NCBI RefSeq assembly: GCF_000218545.1 | Contig: NC_015671.1 | Span: 2,542,001-2,606,000, forward strand | Length of the DNA stretch: 64,000 nucleotides | Source: Cellulomonas gilvus ATCC 13127 | GTDB lineage: Bacteria > Actinomycetota > Actinomycetes > Actinomycetales > Cellulomonadaceae | Direction: 5' to 3' | Shown: piece after piece, positions 53,169-60,398 of the stretch | Layout of the letters: every line of letters begins with the position of its first letter | How positions within the stretch are numbered: the first letter of the stretch is position 1 | Position numbers and translations under genes: made by a program | Notes under the pieces: model-generated | Databases searched by the model: none | Told to the model about the DNA's origin: nothing | The model's input: the letters and a program-made list of their open reading frames with translations, nothing else

Positions 53169-53189
53169 GACACAAGGCCTGATTGTGTC
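53169..53189. promoter_or_regulatory. Candidate LysR operator between lysR and tdt
   Basis: GACACAA, seven bases, TTGTGTC: a perfect inverted repeat whose inner ACACAA/TTGTGT arms fit a T-N11-A LysR box. It lies in the 118-base divergent interval. Confidence 0.6.
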
Positions 53190-53243
53190 AGAACAAGGAC
53201 CATCGTCTACCGGGGCGCGTGGCAGGGCGGCCAGACTTCCCCT

Positions 53244-54515
53244 GTGCTCGACCGCGCCCCCGTCATCGCCCGCCCCACCGGCGCGCCCCTGACGCCCGCA
53301 CCCGGCACCCCGCGGCAGGCGCTCACCACCGCGCGGCTGGGCCCGAACTGGTTCACCTCCGTGATGGGCACCGGCATCGTCGCGACGTCCTCCGCGGGGC
53401 TGCCGGTCCACGTCCCGGGCGTGCGGGCCGCGGCGACGGTCGTGTGGCTCACGGCCGCGAGCCTGCTGGTGGTGCTCGTCGTGGCGACCGCCCGGCACTG
53501 GTCGCACCACCGCGCGGCCGCGCGGCGCCACCACCTGGACCCGTTCATGGCGCACTTCTACGGCGCACCGCCGATGGCGATGCTGACCGTGGGCGCGGGC
53601 GCGGTGCTGCTGGGTCCGCCGCTCCTGGGCGACCGCGCGGCGCTCGTGGTCGGCGCCACGCTGTGGACGCTCGGCACGCTCGCGGGCCTCGCGAGCGCGG
53701 TCGCGATCCCCGTCCTGCAGCTGACCCGGCACGCCGTGGGCGAGCAGGACGCGTTCGCGGGCTGGCTGATGCCCGTGGTGCCCCCGCTCGTCTCCGCGGC
53801 GACCGGAGCGCTGCTGCTCCCCCACGTGCCCGCGGGCGAGGCACGGCTCGCGTTCGCCCTCACGCTCGGCGCGCTGTTCGGGCTCTCGTTGCTGGGCTCG
53901 GCGCTGATCCTGCCGCTCGTGTGGGCGCGGCTGGTCCGGCACGGCCCCGGGGCCCCGACCCTGGTCCCCACGCTGTGGCTGGTGCTCGGCCCCCTGGGTC
54001 AGTCGGCGACCGCCGCGCTCGCGCTCGCGGGAGTCACGCACCTGGTCGCCGGCCCCGGCACGGCGCACGTGGTCGAGGTCCTGGCGGTGCTGTACGCCGT
54101 CCCGACGCTCGGCTTCGCGGCGCTGTGGGCCGCGTGGGCGCTCACCGTCACGGTGCGCACCGCCCGTGCGGGGATGCCGTTCGCGCTCACGTGGTGGGCG
54201 TTCACGTTCCCGGTCGGCACGTGCGTCACGGGGCTCTCGGGCCTCGCGGTGCACACGGGTTCGCGCGTGGTGGCCGTCGCGGCGGTCGGCGCGTGGGCCG
54301 GGCTCGTCGGCGCGTGGGCCACGGTCGGCGTGCGGACCGCGCGCGGTGCGCTCGTGACGCGGGAGCTGCTCGCCCCGCCGCAGCCCGCACCCGCACCCGT
54401 ACCCGCTCAGTCGCGCGCGTACCGCGACACGAACGCGGACAGGATCCGCGGGGGCGCCCACACGTCGGCGCGCGCCACCCCCGCGAGCACCTGCGCCTGC
54501 TCGTCGGGCTCGTAG
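53244..54515 (+). CDS. TDT-family (TehA/SLAC1-like) transporter
   Basis: A 423-residue membrane protein with about ten helices. The first helix region LGPNWFTSVMGTGIVATSSA is the family signature of tellurite-resistance/dicarboxylate transporters and SLAC1-type anion channels. HHLDPFMAHFYGAPPMAML and FALTWWAFTFPVGTCVTGLS are further conserved blocks. The substrate may be an anion such as sulfite or malate; tellurite is a historical name. The reading frame runs 109 bases into the convergent GATase gene, so the last 35 or so residues are polar and look like antisense translation. Start GTG 53244 is the last one before the conserved region. Confidence 0.85.
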   Translation: MLDRAPVIARPTGAPLTPAPGTPRQALTTARLGPNWFTSVMGTGIVATSSAGLPVHVPGVRAAATVVWLTAASLLVVLVVATARHWSHHRAAARRHHLDPFMAHFYGAPPMAMLTVGAGAVLLGPPLLGDRAALVVGATLWTLGTLAGLASAVAIPVLQLTRHAVGEQDAFAGWLMPVVPPLVSAATGALLLPHVPAGEARLAFALTLGALFGLSLLGSALILPLVWARLVRHGPGAPTLVPTLWLVLGPLGQSATAALALAGVTHLVAGPGTAHVVEVLAVLYAVPTLGFAALWAAWALTVTVRTARAGMPFALTWWAFTFPVGTCVTGLSGLAVHTGSRVVAVAAVGAWAGLVGAWATVGVRTARGALVTRELLAPPQPAPAPVPAQSRAYRDTNADRIRGGAHTSARATPASTCACSSGS

Positions 54516-55141
54516 TACCCGTACCCGCCGTAGACGCGGATGCGCGTACTGATCCCCTCGACGTCGAGCTCGGGGTGGAACTGCGTCGCGTACAGGTGCG
54601 TCCGCACCCGGAACATCTGCACCGGACAGGTCGGCGAGCTCGCCAGCAACGTCGCGGTCGGCGGCAGCACGCGGCACGCCTCCTTGTGCCCGACGAACGC
54701 GTCGAACTCGTCCGGCACGTCGGCCAGGAGCGGATCGGCGCGCCCCTCGTCGGTGAGCCGCACGCGTACCGCGCTGATGGGCTCGGCGAACGTCCGGTCG
54801 ATCACCCCTCCCTGGTGGCTGCCCAGCGTCCCCACGCCGTAGCACGCGCCCAGGAACGGGTAGTCGCGTGCCACGAGCTCGTCGAGCAGCGCCGACATCT
54901 CCCGCTCGACGCGCTGCTGCGTCACCGACTTGCGGACCTCGGGCAGGCTCGCGTCGAACGGGCTCCCCCCGACGATCACGCCCGACAGCGCGTCCAGGTC
55001 CAGCGCCGGCACCGGCCCCCGCTCCATCCGGATGCGCACCAGCTCCCGGGGCTCCAGCCCGCCGAACCGCAGGAACGAGGCGTACTCGTCGTCGGCGGCG
55101 GCGTCCTCGGCCCGCGAAGCCAGCAGCACGAACGGCCTCAT
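54407..55141 (-). CDS. Class I glutamine amidotransferase-like protein
   Basis: A 244-residue protein with the GATase class I fold. The nucleophile is the cysteine of FLGACYGVGTLG (about residue 99), and the His-Glu pair is in YATQFHPELD (about 189-191). GVIVGGSPFDAS is the oxyanion-strand region. It has no synthetase domain and resembles stand-alone GuaA-like amidotransferases that act on unknown substrates or in amino-compound breakdown. The ATG at 55141 lies eight bases after TAGGGT (55155-55150). Its 3' end overlaps the convergent TDT gene. Confidence 0.85.
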   Translation of the reverse strand: MRPFVLLASRAEDAAADDEYASFLRFGGLEPRELVRIRMERGPVPALDLDALSGVIVGGSPFDASLPEVRKSVTQQRVEREMSALLDELVARDYPFLGACYGVGTLGSHQGGVIDRTFAEPISAVRVRLTDEGRADPLLADVPDEFDAFVGHKEACRVLPPTATLLASSPTCPVQMFRVRTHLYATQFHPELDVEGISTRIRVYGGYGYYEPDEQAQVLAGVARADVWAPPRILSAFVSRYARD

Positions 55142-55149
55142 GCTCACCG

Positions 55150-55155
55150 ACCCTA
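55150..55155 (-). promoter_or_regulatory. -10 hexamer of the GATase gene
   Basis: TAGGGT, eight bases before the ATG at 55141. Confidence 0.45.
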
Positions 55156-55226
55156 GCGGCGCACGCGGTCGCCGGCCGGGCGAGCGCGGCACCGGCCCGG
55201 CAGGGCCGGGGTGCGAGGATGCCGGG

Positions 55227-57785
55227 GTGCCCACCACCCTCGCCGACCGCGTCCCGGCGGACCCCACGGACCCGGACGCCCTGTACGAGGCGTTCACGGG
55301 GTGGGCGGCCGAGCAGGGCCTGACGCTGTACCCGCACCAGGAGGAGTCGCTCCTGGAGCTCGTGACCGGCAGCCACGTGATCCTGTCCACGCCCACCGGG
55401 TCGGGCAAGTCGCTCGTGGCCACCGCGGCGCACTTCGTCGCGCTCGCACGGGGCGTCCGCACGTACTACACGGCACCGCTCAAGGCGCTCGTCAGCGAGA
55501 AGTTCTTCGCGCTGGTCGCGGCGTTCGGCTCGGAGAACGTCGGCATGATGACGGGCGACTCGGCGGTCAATCCGGGTGCGCCGATCATCTGCTGCACGGC
55601 CGAGATCCTGGCGAACGTGGCGCTGCGCGACGGCAAGGACGCCGACGCGGGCCAGGTGGTCATGGACGAGTTCCACTTCTACTCCGACCCCCAGCGCGGG
55701 TGGGCGTGGCAGGTGCCGCTGCTCGAGCTGCCGCGCGCGCAGTTCGTGCTGATGTCCGCGACGCTCGGCGACGTCACGTTCTTCGCCGACGACCTGCGTG
55801 CCCGCACGGGAGGCGAGGTCGCGGTCGTCGCCGACGCCGAGCGGCCCGTGCCGCTCACGTTCTCCTACGTGGTCGAGCCGTTGCACGAGGTGCTCGACGA
55901 GCTGGTCACCACGCGCCGTGCACCGGTCTACGTCGTGCACTTCACGCAGAAGGAGGCCGTCGAGCGCGCGCAGTCGCTGCTCTCGGCCACGCTCACCAGC
56001 CGCGAGCAGCGGGACGCGATCGCCGCGGAGCTCGGCGCGTTCCGGTTCGGCCCGGGCTTCGGGCGCACGCTGTCCCGCCTGCTGCGGCACGGCGTGGGCG
56101 TGCACCACGCGGGGATGCTGCCCAAGTACCGCCGCGTCGTCGAGCGGCTCACGCAGAAGGGCCTGCTGCCCGTGGTCTGCGGCACGGACACGCTGGGCGT
56201 CGGCATCAACGTGCCCATCCGCACGGTGGTGCTCACGAGCCTCGTGAAGTACGACGGCACGCGCATGCGCCACCTGTCCGCGCGTGAGTTCCACCAGATC
56301 GCGGGCCGCGCCGGGCGCGCGGGGTTCGACACGGTCGGCGAGGTCGTCGTGATGGCGCCCGAGCACGTGATCGAGAACCGCAAGGCGCTCGAACGTGCGG
56401 GCGACGACCCGCGCAAGCTCAAGAAGATCGTCCGCAAGCAGGCGCCCGCAGGTCACGTGAACTGGACCGACAAGACGTTCGAGCGCCTGCGCGACGCTCC
56501 CCCGGAGCCGCTGACCAGCAGCTTCGCGGTGACCCACGCGATGGTGCTGCACGTGCTGGCGCGCGGTGCCGCGGGTGAGGACCCGGTCGCGGCGATGACC
56601 CGGCTCCTCACGGACAACCACGAGCCCGAGGGCGCACGCGGCCGGCACGTGCGGCGCGCGGTCGCGGTGTACCGCTCGCTGCGCGCCGCGGGCGTGATCG
56701 AGCGCGTCTGGGTGCCGGACCCGGACGCACCGCACGGCCGCCGCCGCTCGGTCCGGCTGACGCACGACCTGCCGCCCAACTTCGCGCTCAACCAGGCGCT
56801 GTCGCCGTTCGCGTACGCCGCGCTCGAGCTGCTGGACCGCGAGGACCCGGCCTACGCGCACGACGTTGTCTCGGTCCTCGAGGCGACGCTCGACGACCCG
56901 CGCCAGGTGCTAGCCGCGCAGGAGAACAAGGCGCGCGGCGAGGCCGTGGCCGCGATGAAGGCCGACGGCCTGGACTACGACGAGCGCATGGCCCTGCTCG
57001 AGGACGTGACCTACCCCCGGCCGCTCGCCGAGCTGCTGACCGCGGCGTTCGCCACCTACCGGACGACGAACCCGTGGGTCGCGGACCTCGAGCTGTCGCC
57101 CAAGTCCGTGGTGCGGGACATGCACGAGCGCGCCGCGACGTTCGCGGAGTACGTCAGCCTGTTCACGCTCGACCGGACCGAGGGCGTGCTGCTGCGCTAC
57201 CTCGCGGACGCCTACCGCACGCTGCGCCAGACGGTCCCGGAGGACGCGCGCACCGAGGAGCTGTGGGAGCTCATCGAGTGGCTCGGCGACCTGGTGCGCC
57301 GCACCGACTCGAGCCTGCTGGACGAGTGGGAGCGGCTCGCCAACCCCCTCGACGAGCGCGGGGCGGACGCGCCGGGCGGCGTGGACGACGACACGCCCGC
57401 GCCGATCACCGACAACCCGCGCGTGTTCCGCGCGCTGGTCCGCGGCGCGCTGTTCCGCCGCGTCGAGCTGCTGGCCCGCGAGGCGTACGGACCGCTCGCC
57501 GCACTGGGCGACCAGGACGAGGACGGCGGCCCGTGGACCGCCGAGCGGTGGGCCACCGCGCTCGACCCGTTCTACGACGACCACGACGAGGTGCTCACGG
57601 GCGCACCGGCACGCGGTCCGGCGCTGTTCCAGGTCACGACGAGCCCGACGACGTGGCGAGTGCGGCAGCTGCTCGACGACCCCGAGGGCGACCACGACTG
57701 GCGGATCGACGCCGTCGTGGACCTGGCCGCGTCCGACGAGACGGGGGAGGTCGCTCTGCGGGTGGTAGCCGTCGGACCGCTGTGA
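55227..57785 (+). CDS. DEAD/DEAH-box helicase with DUF3516 C-terminal domain
   Basis: An 852-residue superfamily 2 helicase. Motif I TPTGSGKS (about residues 54-61), motif Ia YTAPLKALVSEKFF, motif II DEFHFYSDPQRG, where Phe replaces the usual Ala in DEAH, motif III SATLGD, and motif VI HQIAGRAGRAG near 353. The second half (about 480-852) is the DUF3516 domain seen only in actinobacterial relatives. It resembles Ski2/Mtr4-like RNA helicases and may act in RNA processing, though that is inference. The start is taken as GTG 55227 before PTTLADRVPADP; upstream frame sequence is antisense to the GATase gene. Confidence 0.9.
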   Translation: MPTTLADRVPADPTDPDALYEAFTGWAAEQGLTLYPHQEESLLELVTGSHVILSTPTGSGKSLVATAAHFVALARGVRTYYTAPLKALVSEKFFALVAAFGSENVGMMTGDSAVNPGAPIICCTAEILANVALRDGKDADAGQVVMDEFHFYSDPQRGWAWQVPLLELPRAQFVLMSATLGDVTFFADDLRARTGGEVAVVADAERPVPLTFSYVVEPLHEVLDELVTTRRAPVYVVHFTQKEAVERAQSLLSATLTSREQRDAIAAELGAFRFGPGFGRTLSRLLRHGVGVHHAGMLPKYRRVVERLTQKGLLPVVCGTDTLGVGINVPIRTVVLTSLVKYDGTRMRHLSAREFHQIAGRAGRAGFDTVGEVVVMAPEHVIENRKALERAGDDPRKLKKIVRKQAPAGHVNWTDKTFERLRDAPPEPLTSSFAVTHAMVLHVLARGAAGEDPVAAMTRLLTDNHEPEGARGRHVRRAVAVYRSLRAAGVIERVWVPDPDAPHGRRRSVRLTHDLPPNFALNQALSPFAYAALELLDREDPAYAHDVVSVLEATLDDPRQVLAAQENKARGEAVAAMKADGLDYDERMALLEDVTYPRPLAELLTAAFATYRTTNPWVADLELSPKSVVRDMHERAATFAEYVSLFTLDRTEGVLLRYLADAYRTLRQTVPEDARTEELWELIEWLGDLVRRTDSSLLDEWERLANPLDERGADAPGGVDDDTPAPITDNPRVFRALVRGALFRRVELLAREAYGPLAALGDQDEDGGPWTAERWATALDPFYDDHDEVLTGAPARGPALFQVTTSPTTWRVRQLLDDPEGDHDWRIDAVVDLAASDETGEVALRVVAVGPL

Positions 57786-57800
57786 CCGGGCCGGACGCAG

Positions 57801-57826
57801 GGTAGGCATACCTGCATACATGCAGG
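57801..57826. promoter_or_regulatory. Inverted repeats upstream of the VIT gene
   Basis: GGTA-GGCA-TACC (57801-57812) overlaps CCTGCAT-AC-ATGCAGG (57811-57826). The first resembles a DtxR/IdeR half-site (TAGGCATACCT compared with TAGGCTAACCT). A metal-responsive regulator binding here would fit the predicted metal transporter downstream. Confidence 0.4.
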
Positions 57827-57870
57827 TCAGGCCAGGCTTTCCAACGATGACAAGGCCCGGCACGCGTGCC

Positions 57871-57876
57871 TACCGT
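57871..57876 (+). promoter_or_regulatory. -10 hexamer of the VIT gene
   Basis: TACCGT, six bases before the ATG at 57883. Confidence 0.6.
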
Positions 57877-57882
57877 GGTCGC

Positions 57883-58434
57883 ATGACCGCACTCTCGACC
57901 GTCCTGTGGCACCCGTCCGAGCCGCTCGACACGGCACGGCTGAACGGTCTGCGCGCCGGTGTGCTGGGCGCGAACGACGGCATCGTGTCCATCGCGGCGC
58001 TCGTCGTGGGTGTCGCGGGTGCGACGCCCGGGAGCAGGGCCATCCTCACTGCCGGGTTCGCCGGGCTCGTCGCGGGTGCGCTGTCGATGGCCACCGGCGA
58101 GTACGTGTCGGTCAGCTCGCAGCGCGACGCCGAGCGTGCGGGGCAGGTCGCGGAGCACGAGCAGGTCAACCCCTGGCACGCGGCCGTGGCGTCGCTCGCC
58201 GCGTTCGTCGTCGGCGGGCTGATCCCCATGCTCGTCGCGCTCCTGCCGTGGGGTCACGCGGTCGTGCCCGCGATCTTCGTGGCGGTCGCGCTCGCGCTCG
58301 TCGGCACGGGCGCGGTCAGCGCCCGCATCGGAGGCGCGCGCATCGCGCCCGCGGTCCGGCGCAACGTGGTGGGCGGCTCGCTCGCGATGATCGTGACGTA
58401 CGCGATCGGCACGCTCGTCGGCACCGTGATCTGA
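57883..58434 (+). CDS. VIT/CCC1-family membrane protein
   Basis: A 183-residue membrane protein of the VIT1/CCC1 family, which moves ferrous iron or manganese. The family signature is LNGLRAGVLGANDGIVSIAA in helix 1, followed by ATGEYVSVSSQRDAERA, the cytoplasmic metal-binding turn after helix 2. Five helices are predicted. It is shorter than VIT1 and lacks the long cytoplasmic metal-binding domain, as in the typical actinobacterial form. The ATG follows TACCGT by six bases, and inverted repeats further upstream may be a metal-regulator site. Confidence 0.9.
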   Translation: MTALSTVLWHPSEPLDTARLNGLRAGVLGANDGIVSIAALVVGVAGATPGSRAILTAGFAGLVAGALSMATGEYVSVSSQRDAERAGQVAEHEQVNPWHAAVASLAAFVVGGLIPMLVALLPWGHAVVPAIFVAVALALVGTGAVSARIGGARIAPAVRRNVVGGSLAMIVTYAIGTLVGTVI

Positions 58435-58442
58435 GCGCGCCC

Positions 58443-58448
58443 TACCCT
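58443..58448 (+). promoter_or_regulatory. -10 hexamer of ybaK
   Basis: TACCCT, six bases before the GTG at 58455. Confidence 0.5.
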
Positions 58449-58454
58449 GGGCCG

Positions 58455-58955
58455 GTGGCCAAGCACGCGAAGCACGCCCCGACCGGAACCCCCGCGCTCG
58501 TCGCGCTCGCGCAGGCGGGCGTCCCCCACACCGCACACCCCTACGAGCACGACCCCGCCTCCGACCTGGGGTACGGACTGGAGGCTGCGCAGGTGCTCGG
58601 CGTGCCGCCCGAGCAGGTGTTCAAGACCCTCGTGACGGTGGTCGACGGCACGCTGACGGTCGCCGTGGTGCCCGTGACGGGCCAGCTGGACCTCAAGGCG
58701 CTCGCCGCCGCGGTCGGCGGCAAGAAGGCCGCGATGGCGCCCAAGGCCGACGCCGAGCGGGCCACGGGCTACGTGCTCGGCGGCATCTCCCCGCTGGGTC
58801 AGCGCACGGCGCACCCGACGGTCGTCGACGAGACCGCCTGGCTGTTCGACACGGTGCTCGTCTCGGGCGGGCGACGCGGCCTCGACGTCGAGCTCGCACC
58901 CGACGACCTGGTGCGGCTGACCGGGGCGGTCGTCGCGGACGTCGCGAAGAGTTAG
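58455..58955 (+). CDS. ybaK: Cys-tRNA(Pro)/Cys-tRNA(Cys) deacylase YbaK
   Basis: A 166-residue trans-editing enzyme that removes cysteine mischarged onto tRNA(Pro). The fold is marked by LGYGLEAAQVLGVPPEQVFK (the conserved FKTLV loop), AVVPVTGQLDLKALAAAVGG, KKAAMAPKADAERATGYVLG, and GGISPLGQR near the C-terminus. The lysine in VFKTLV is the catalytic residue in relatives. GTG 58455 follows TACCCT by six bases. Its stop codon overlaps that of convergent yccF. Confidence 0.92.
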   Translation: MAKHAKHAPTGTPALVALAQAGVPHTAHPYEHDPASDLGYGLEAAQVLGVPPEQVFKTLVTVVDGTLTVAVVPVTGQLDLKALAAAVGGKKAAMAPKADAERATGYVLGGISPLGQRTAHPTVVDETAWLFDTVLVSGGRRGLDVELAPDDLVRLTGAVVADVAKS

Positions 58956-59350
58956 GCGCCGTACGCCGCGAACGGACGGTCGGTGGGGACCACCCGCTTG
59001 CCGAGCGGGAGCAGCGAGACGGGGATCATCTTGAGGTTCGCGATGCCCAGCGGGATACCGATGATCGAGACGAACAGCGGGATCGCGGTCACCACGTGCC
59101 CGATCGCGAGCCAGATCCCCGCGACCAGCACCCAGATGACGTTCCCGACGGTGGACCAGGCGCCCGCGGTCGGGCTGTCCACGACGGTGCGGCCGAACGG
59201 CCAGAGCGCGTACCCGGCGATGCGGAACGACGCGATGCCGAACGGGATGGTCACCACCAGCAGGCAGCAGACGATGCCCGCCACGACGTAGCCGAGCGCG
59301 AGCCAGGCGCCCGCGAGCACCAACCAGATGACGTTGAGCAGGGTCTTCAC
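58952..59350 (-). CDS. YccF-domain membrane protein
   Basis: A 132-residue protein with two copies of the YccF (DUF307) unit. NVIWLVLAGAWLALGYVVAG and NVIWVLVAGIWLAIGHVVTA are clear internal repeats, each followed by a hydrophobic segment and IPFG/IPLG. Four helices are predicted. The function is unknown. GTG 59350 gives VKTLLNVIW, the usual start. Confidence 0.9.
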   Translation of the reverse strand: MKTLLNVIWLVLAGAWLALGYVVAGIVCCLLVVTIPFGIASFRIAGYALWPFGRTVVDSPTAGAWSTVGNVIWVLVAGIWLAIGHVVTAIPLFVSIIGIPLGIANLKMIPVSLLPLGKRVVPTDRPFAAYGA

Positions 59351-59427
59351 CCGCTCACGGTGCCACGCCGCCGCGTCGCAGAGCCATCCGGGAGACCCCT
59401 GGTTCGTCCCCGACCGCCGGGTTCCGC

Positions 59428-59433
59428 TAGGTT
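59428..59433 (+). promoter_or_regulatory. -10 hexamer of the yggS-like gene
   Basis: TAGGTT, eight bases before the GTG at 59442. Confidence 0.45.
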
Positions 59434-59441
59434 CCGACGAC

Positions 59442-60176
59442 GTGACCGACGAGCAGCACGACGAGCGCATCGCGGCCCTGGACCGCCGCCTCGCCGAGGT
59501 GCGCGAGCGGGTGCGCCGCGCGTGCGCCGCCGCCGGGCGCCCCGAGCGCGACGTCACGCTCCTGCTCGCGTCGAAGGCGCAGCCGCTGCCCGTGGTGCGG
59601 GCCGCGGTCGAGGCCTCCGCTCGCACGCCCGGGCCTGTGCTGCTGGGCGAGAACCGCGTGCAGGAGCTCGTGGCGAAGGCGCCCGCGCTCCTGGACCTGG
59701 GACCGGCGTGGCACTTCATCGGCCCGCTGCAGTCGAACAAGGTCAACGCGGCGCTGCCGTGGGTCTCGTGCGTCGAGTCGCTCGCGAGCCTCGAGCTGGC
59801 GCACCGGCTCGCCGCGCGCGTGCCGGACCGCTCCGCTCCGCTGGACGTGATGGTCCAGGTCAACGTCTCGGGCGAGCCCACCAAGAGCGGCGTGGCCCCC
59901 GACGACGCGCTCGCGCTCGCGCGGGACGTCGCCGCGATCGACGGGCTGCGTCTGGTGGGGCTGATGACGGTCGGCGCACGCAGCGACGACGAGGCCGTCG
60001 TCGCGTCGGGCTACGACCGGCTGCGGTCGCTGCGCGACGAGGTGCTCGCGAGCGGCGCACCCGGGACCGCGAGCGCGGTGGGCCTGTCGATGGGCATGAG
60101 CGGCGACCTGGAGCTCGCGATCGCCCACGGGGCGACCGTGGTGCGCATCGGCAGCGCGGTGTTCGGCGGGCGCTGA
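59442..60176 (+). CDS. YggS-family PLP homeostasis protein
   Basis: A 244-residue pyridoxal-phosphate-binding protein of the alanine-racemase-like TIM barrel fold (YggS/PROSC). The PLP lysine is in LLLASKAQPLPVVRAA near residue 43; LLGENRVQELVAKAP, WHFIGPLQSNKVNAAL, VQVNVSGEPTKSGV and VGLSMGMSGDLELAIAHGAT are family blocks. It acts in PLP balance and amino-acid homeostasis, not as an enzyme. In many actinobacteria it lies near ftsZ and sepF, but here it is separate from that cluster. Confidence 0.93.
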   Translation: MTDEQHDERIAALDRRLAEVRERVRRACAAAGRPERDVTLLLASKAQPLPVVRAAVEASARTPGPVLLGENRVQELVAKAPALLDLGPAWHFIGPLQSNKVNAALPWVSCVESLASLELAHRLAARVPDRSAPLDVMVQVNVSGEPTKSGVAPDDALALARDVAAIDGLRLVGLMTVGARSDDEAVVASGYDRLRSLRDEVLASGAPGTASAVGLSMGMSGDLELAIAHGATVVRIGSAVFGGR

Positions 60177-60283
60177 CGCAGAACGGGACGAGCGCCCGCA
60201 CGGCGCAGCGCGGCCATCTCCCGTGCGTGCAGCACGGCCATGCGCCGCAGGGCCCGGTCCAACGTGATCGGCTCGGTCGCCAT
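60011..60283 (-). CDS. Small hypothetical protein (uncertain)
   Basis: A 90-codon ORF. ATG 60283 is preceded at good distance by GGAGGGG, one of the strongest Shine-Dalgarno sequences in the window. The first 38 residues (MATEPITLDRALRRMAVL onward) are a plausible amphipathic helix rich in Arg and Ala. The rest lies antisense to the yggS-like gene and is low in structure. It could be a real small protein, possibly shorter than the open frame suggests, or a chance ORF. No family was recognised. Confidence 0.35.
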   Translation of the reverse strand: MATEPITLDRALRRMAVLHAREMAALRRAGARPVLRQRPPNTALPMRTTVAPWAIASSRSPLMPIDRPTALAVPGAPLASTSSRSDRSRS

Positions 60284-60398
60284 GCGTGTCCCCTCCCGCC
60301 GGGTGCCGGCAGCGGGGCCGTCCCCCGTCACCCGCTCCATGTCGCGAGCCGTGCGGCTCCTGCACGCAGGAGCGGATCGAGACCGTGCTGATACGTGC

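Noticed and set aside
53118-56861. A 1,247-codon open frame on the minus strand
   Set aside because: Antisense to the TDT transporter and helicase genes; no recognisable protein features.
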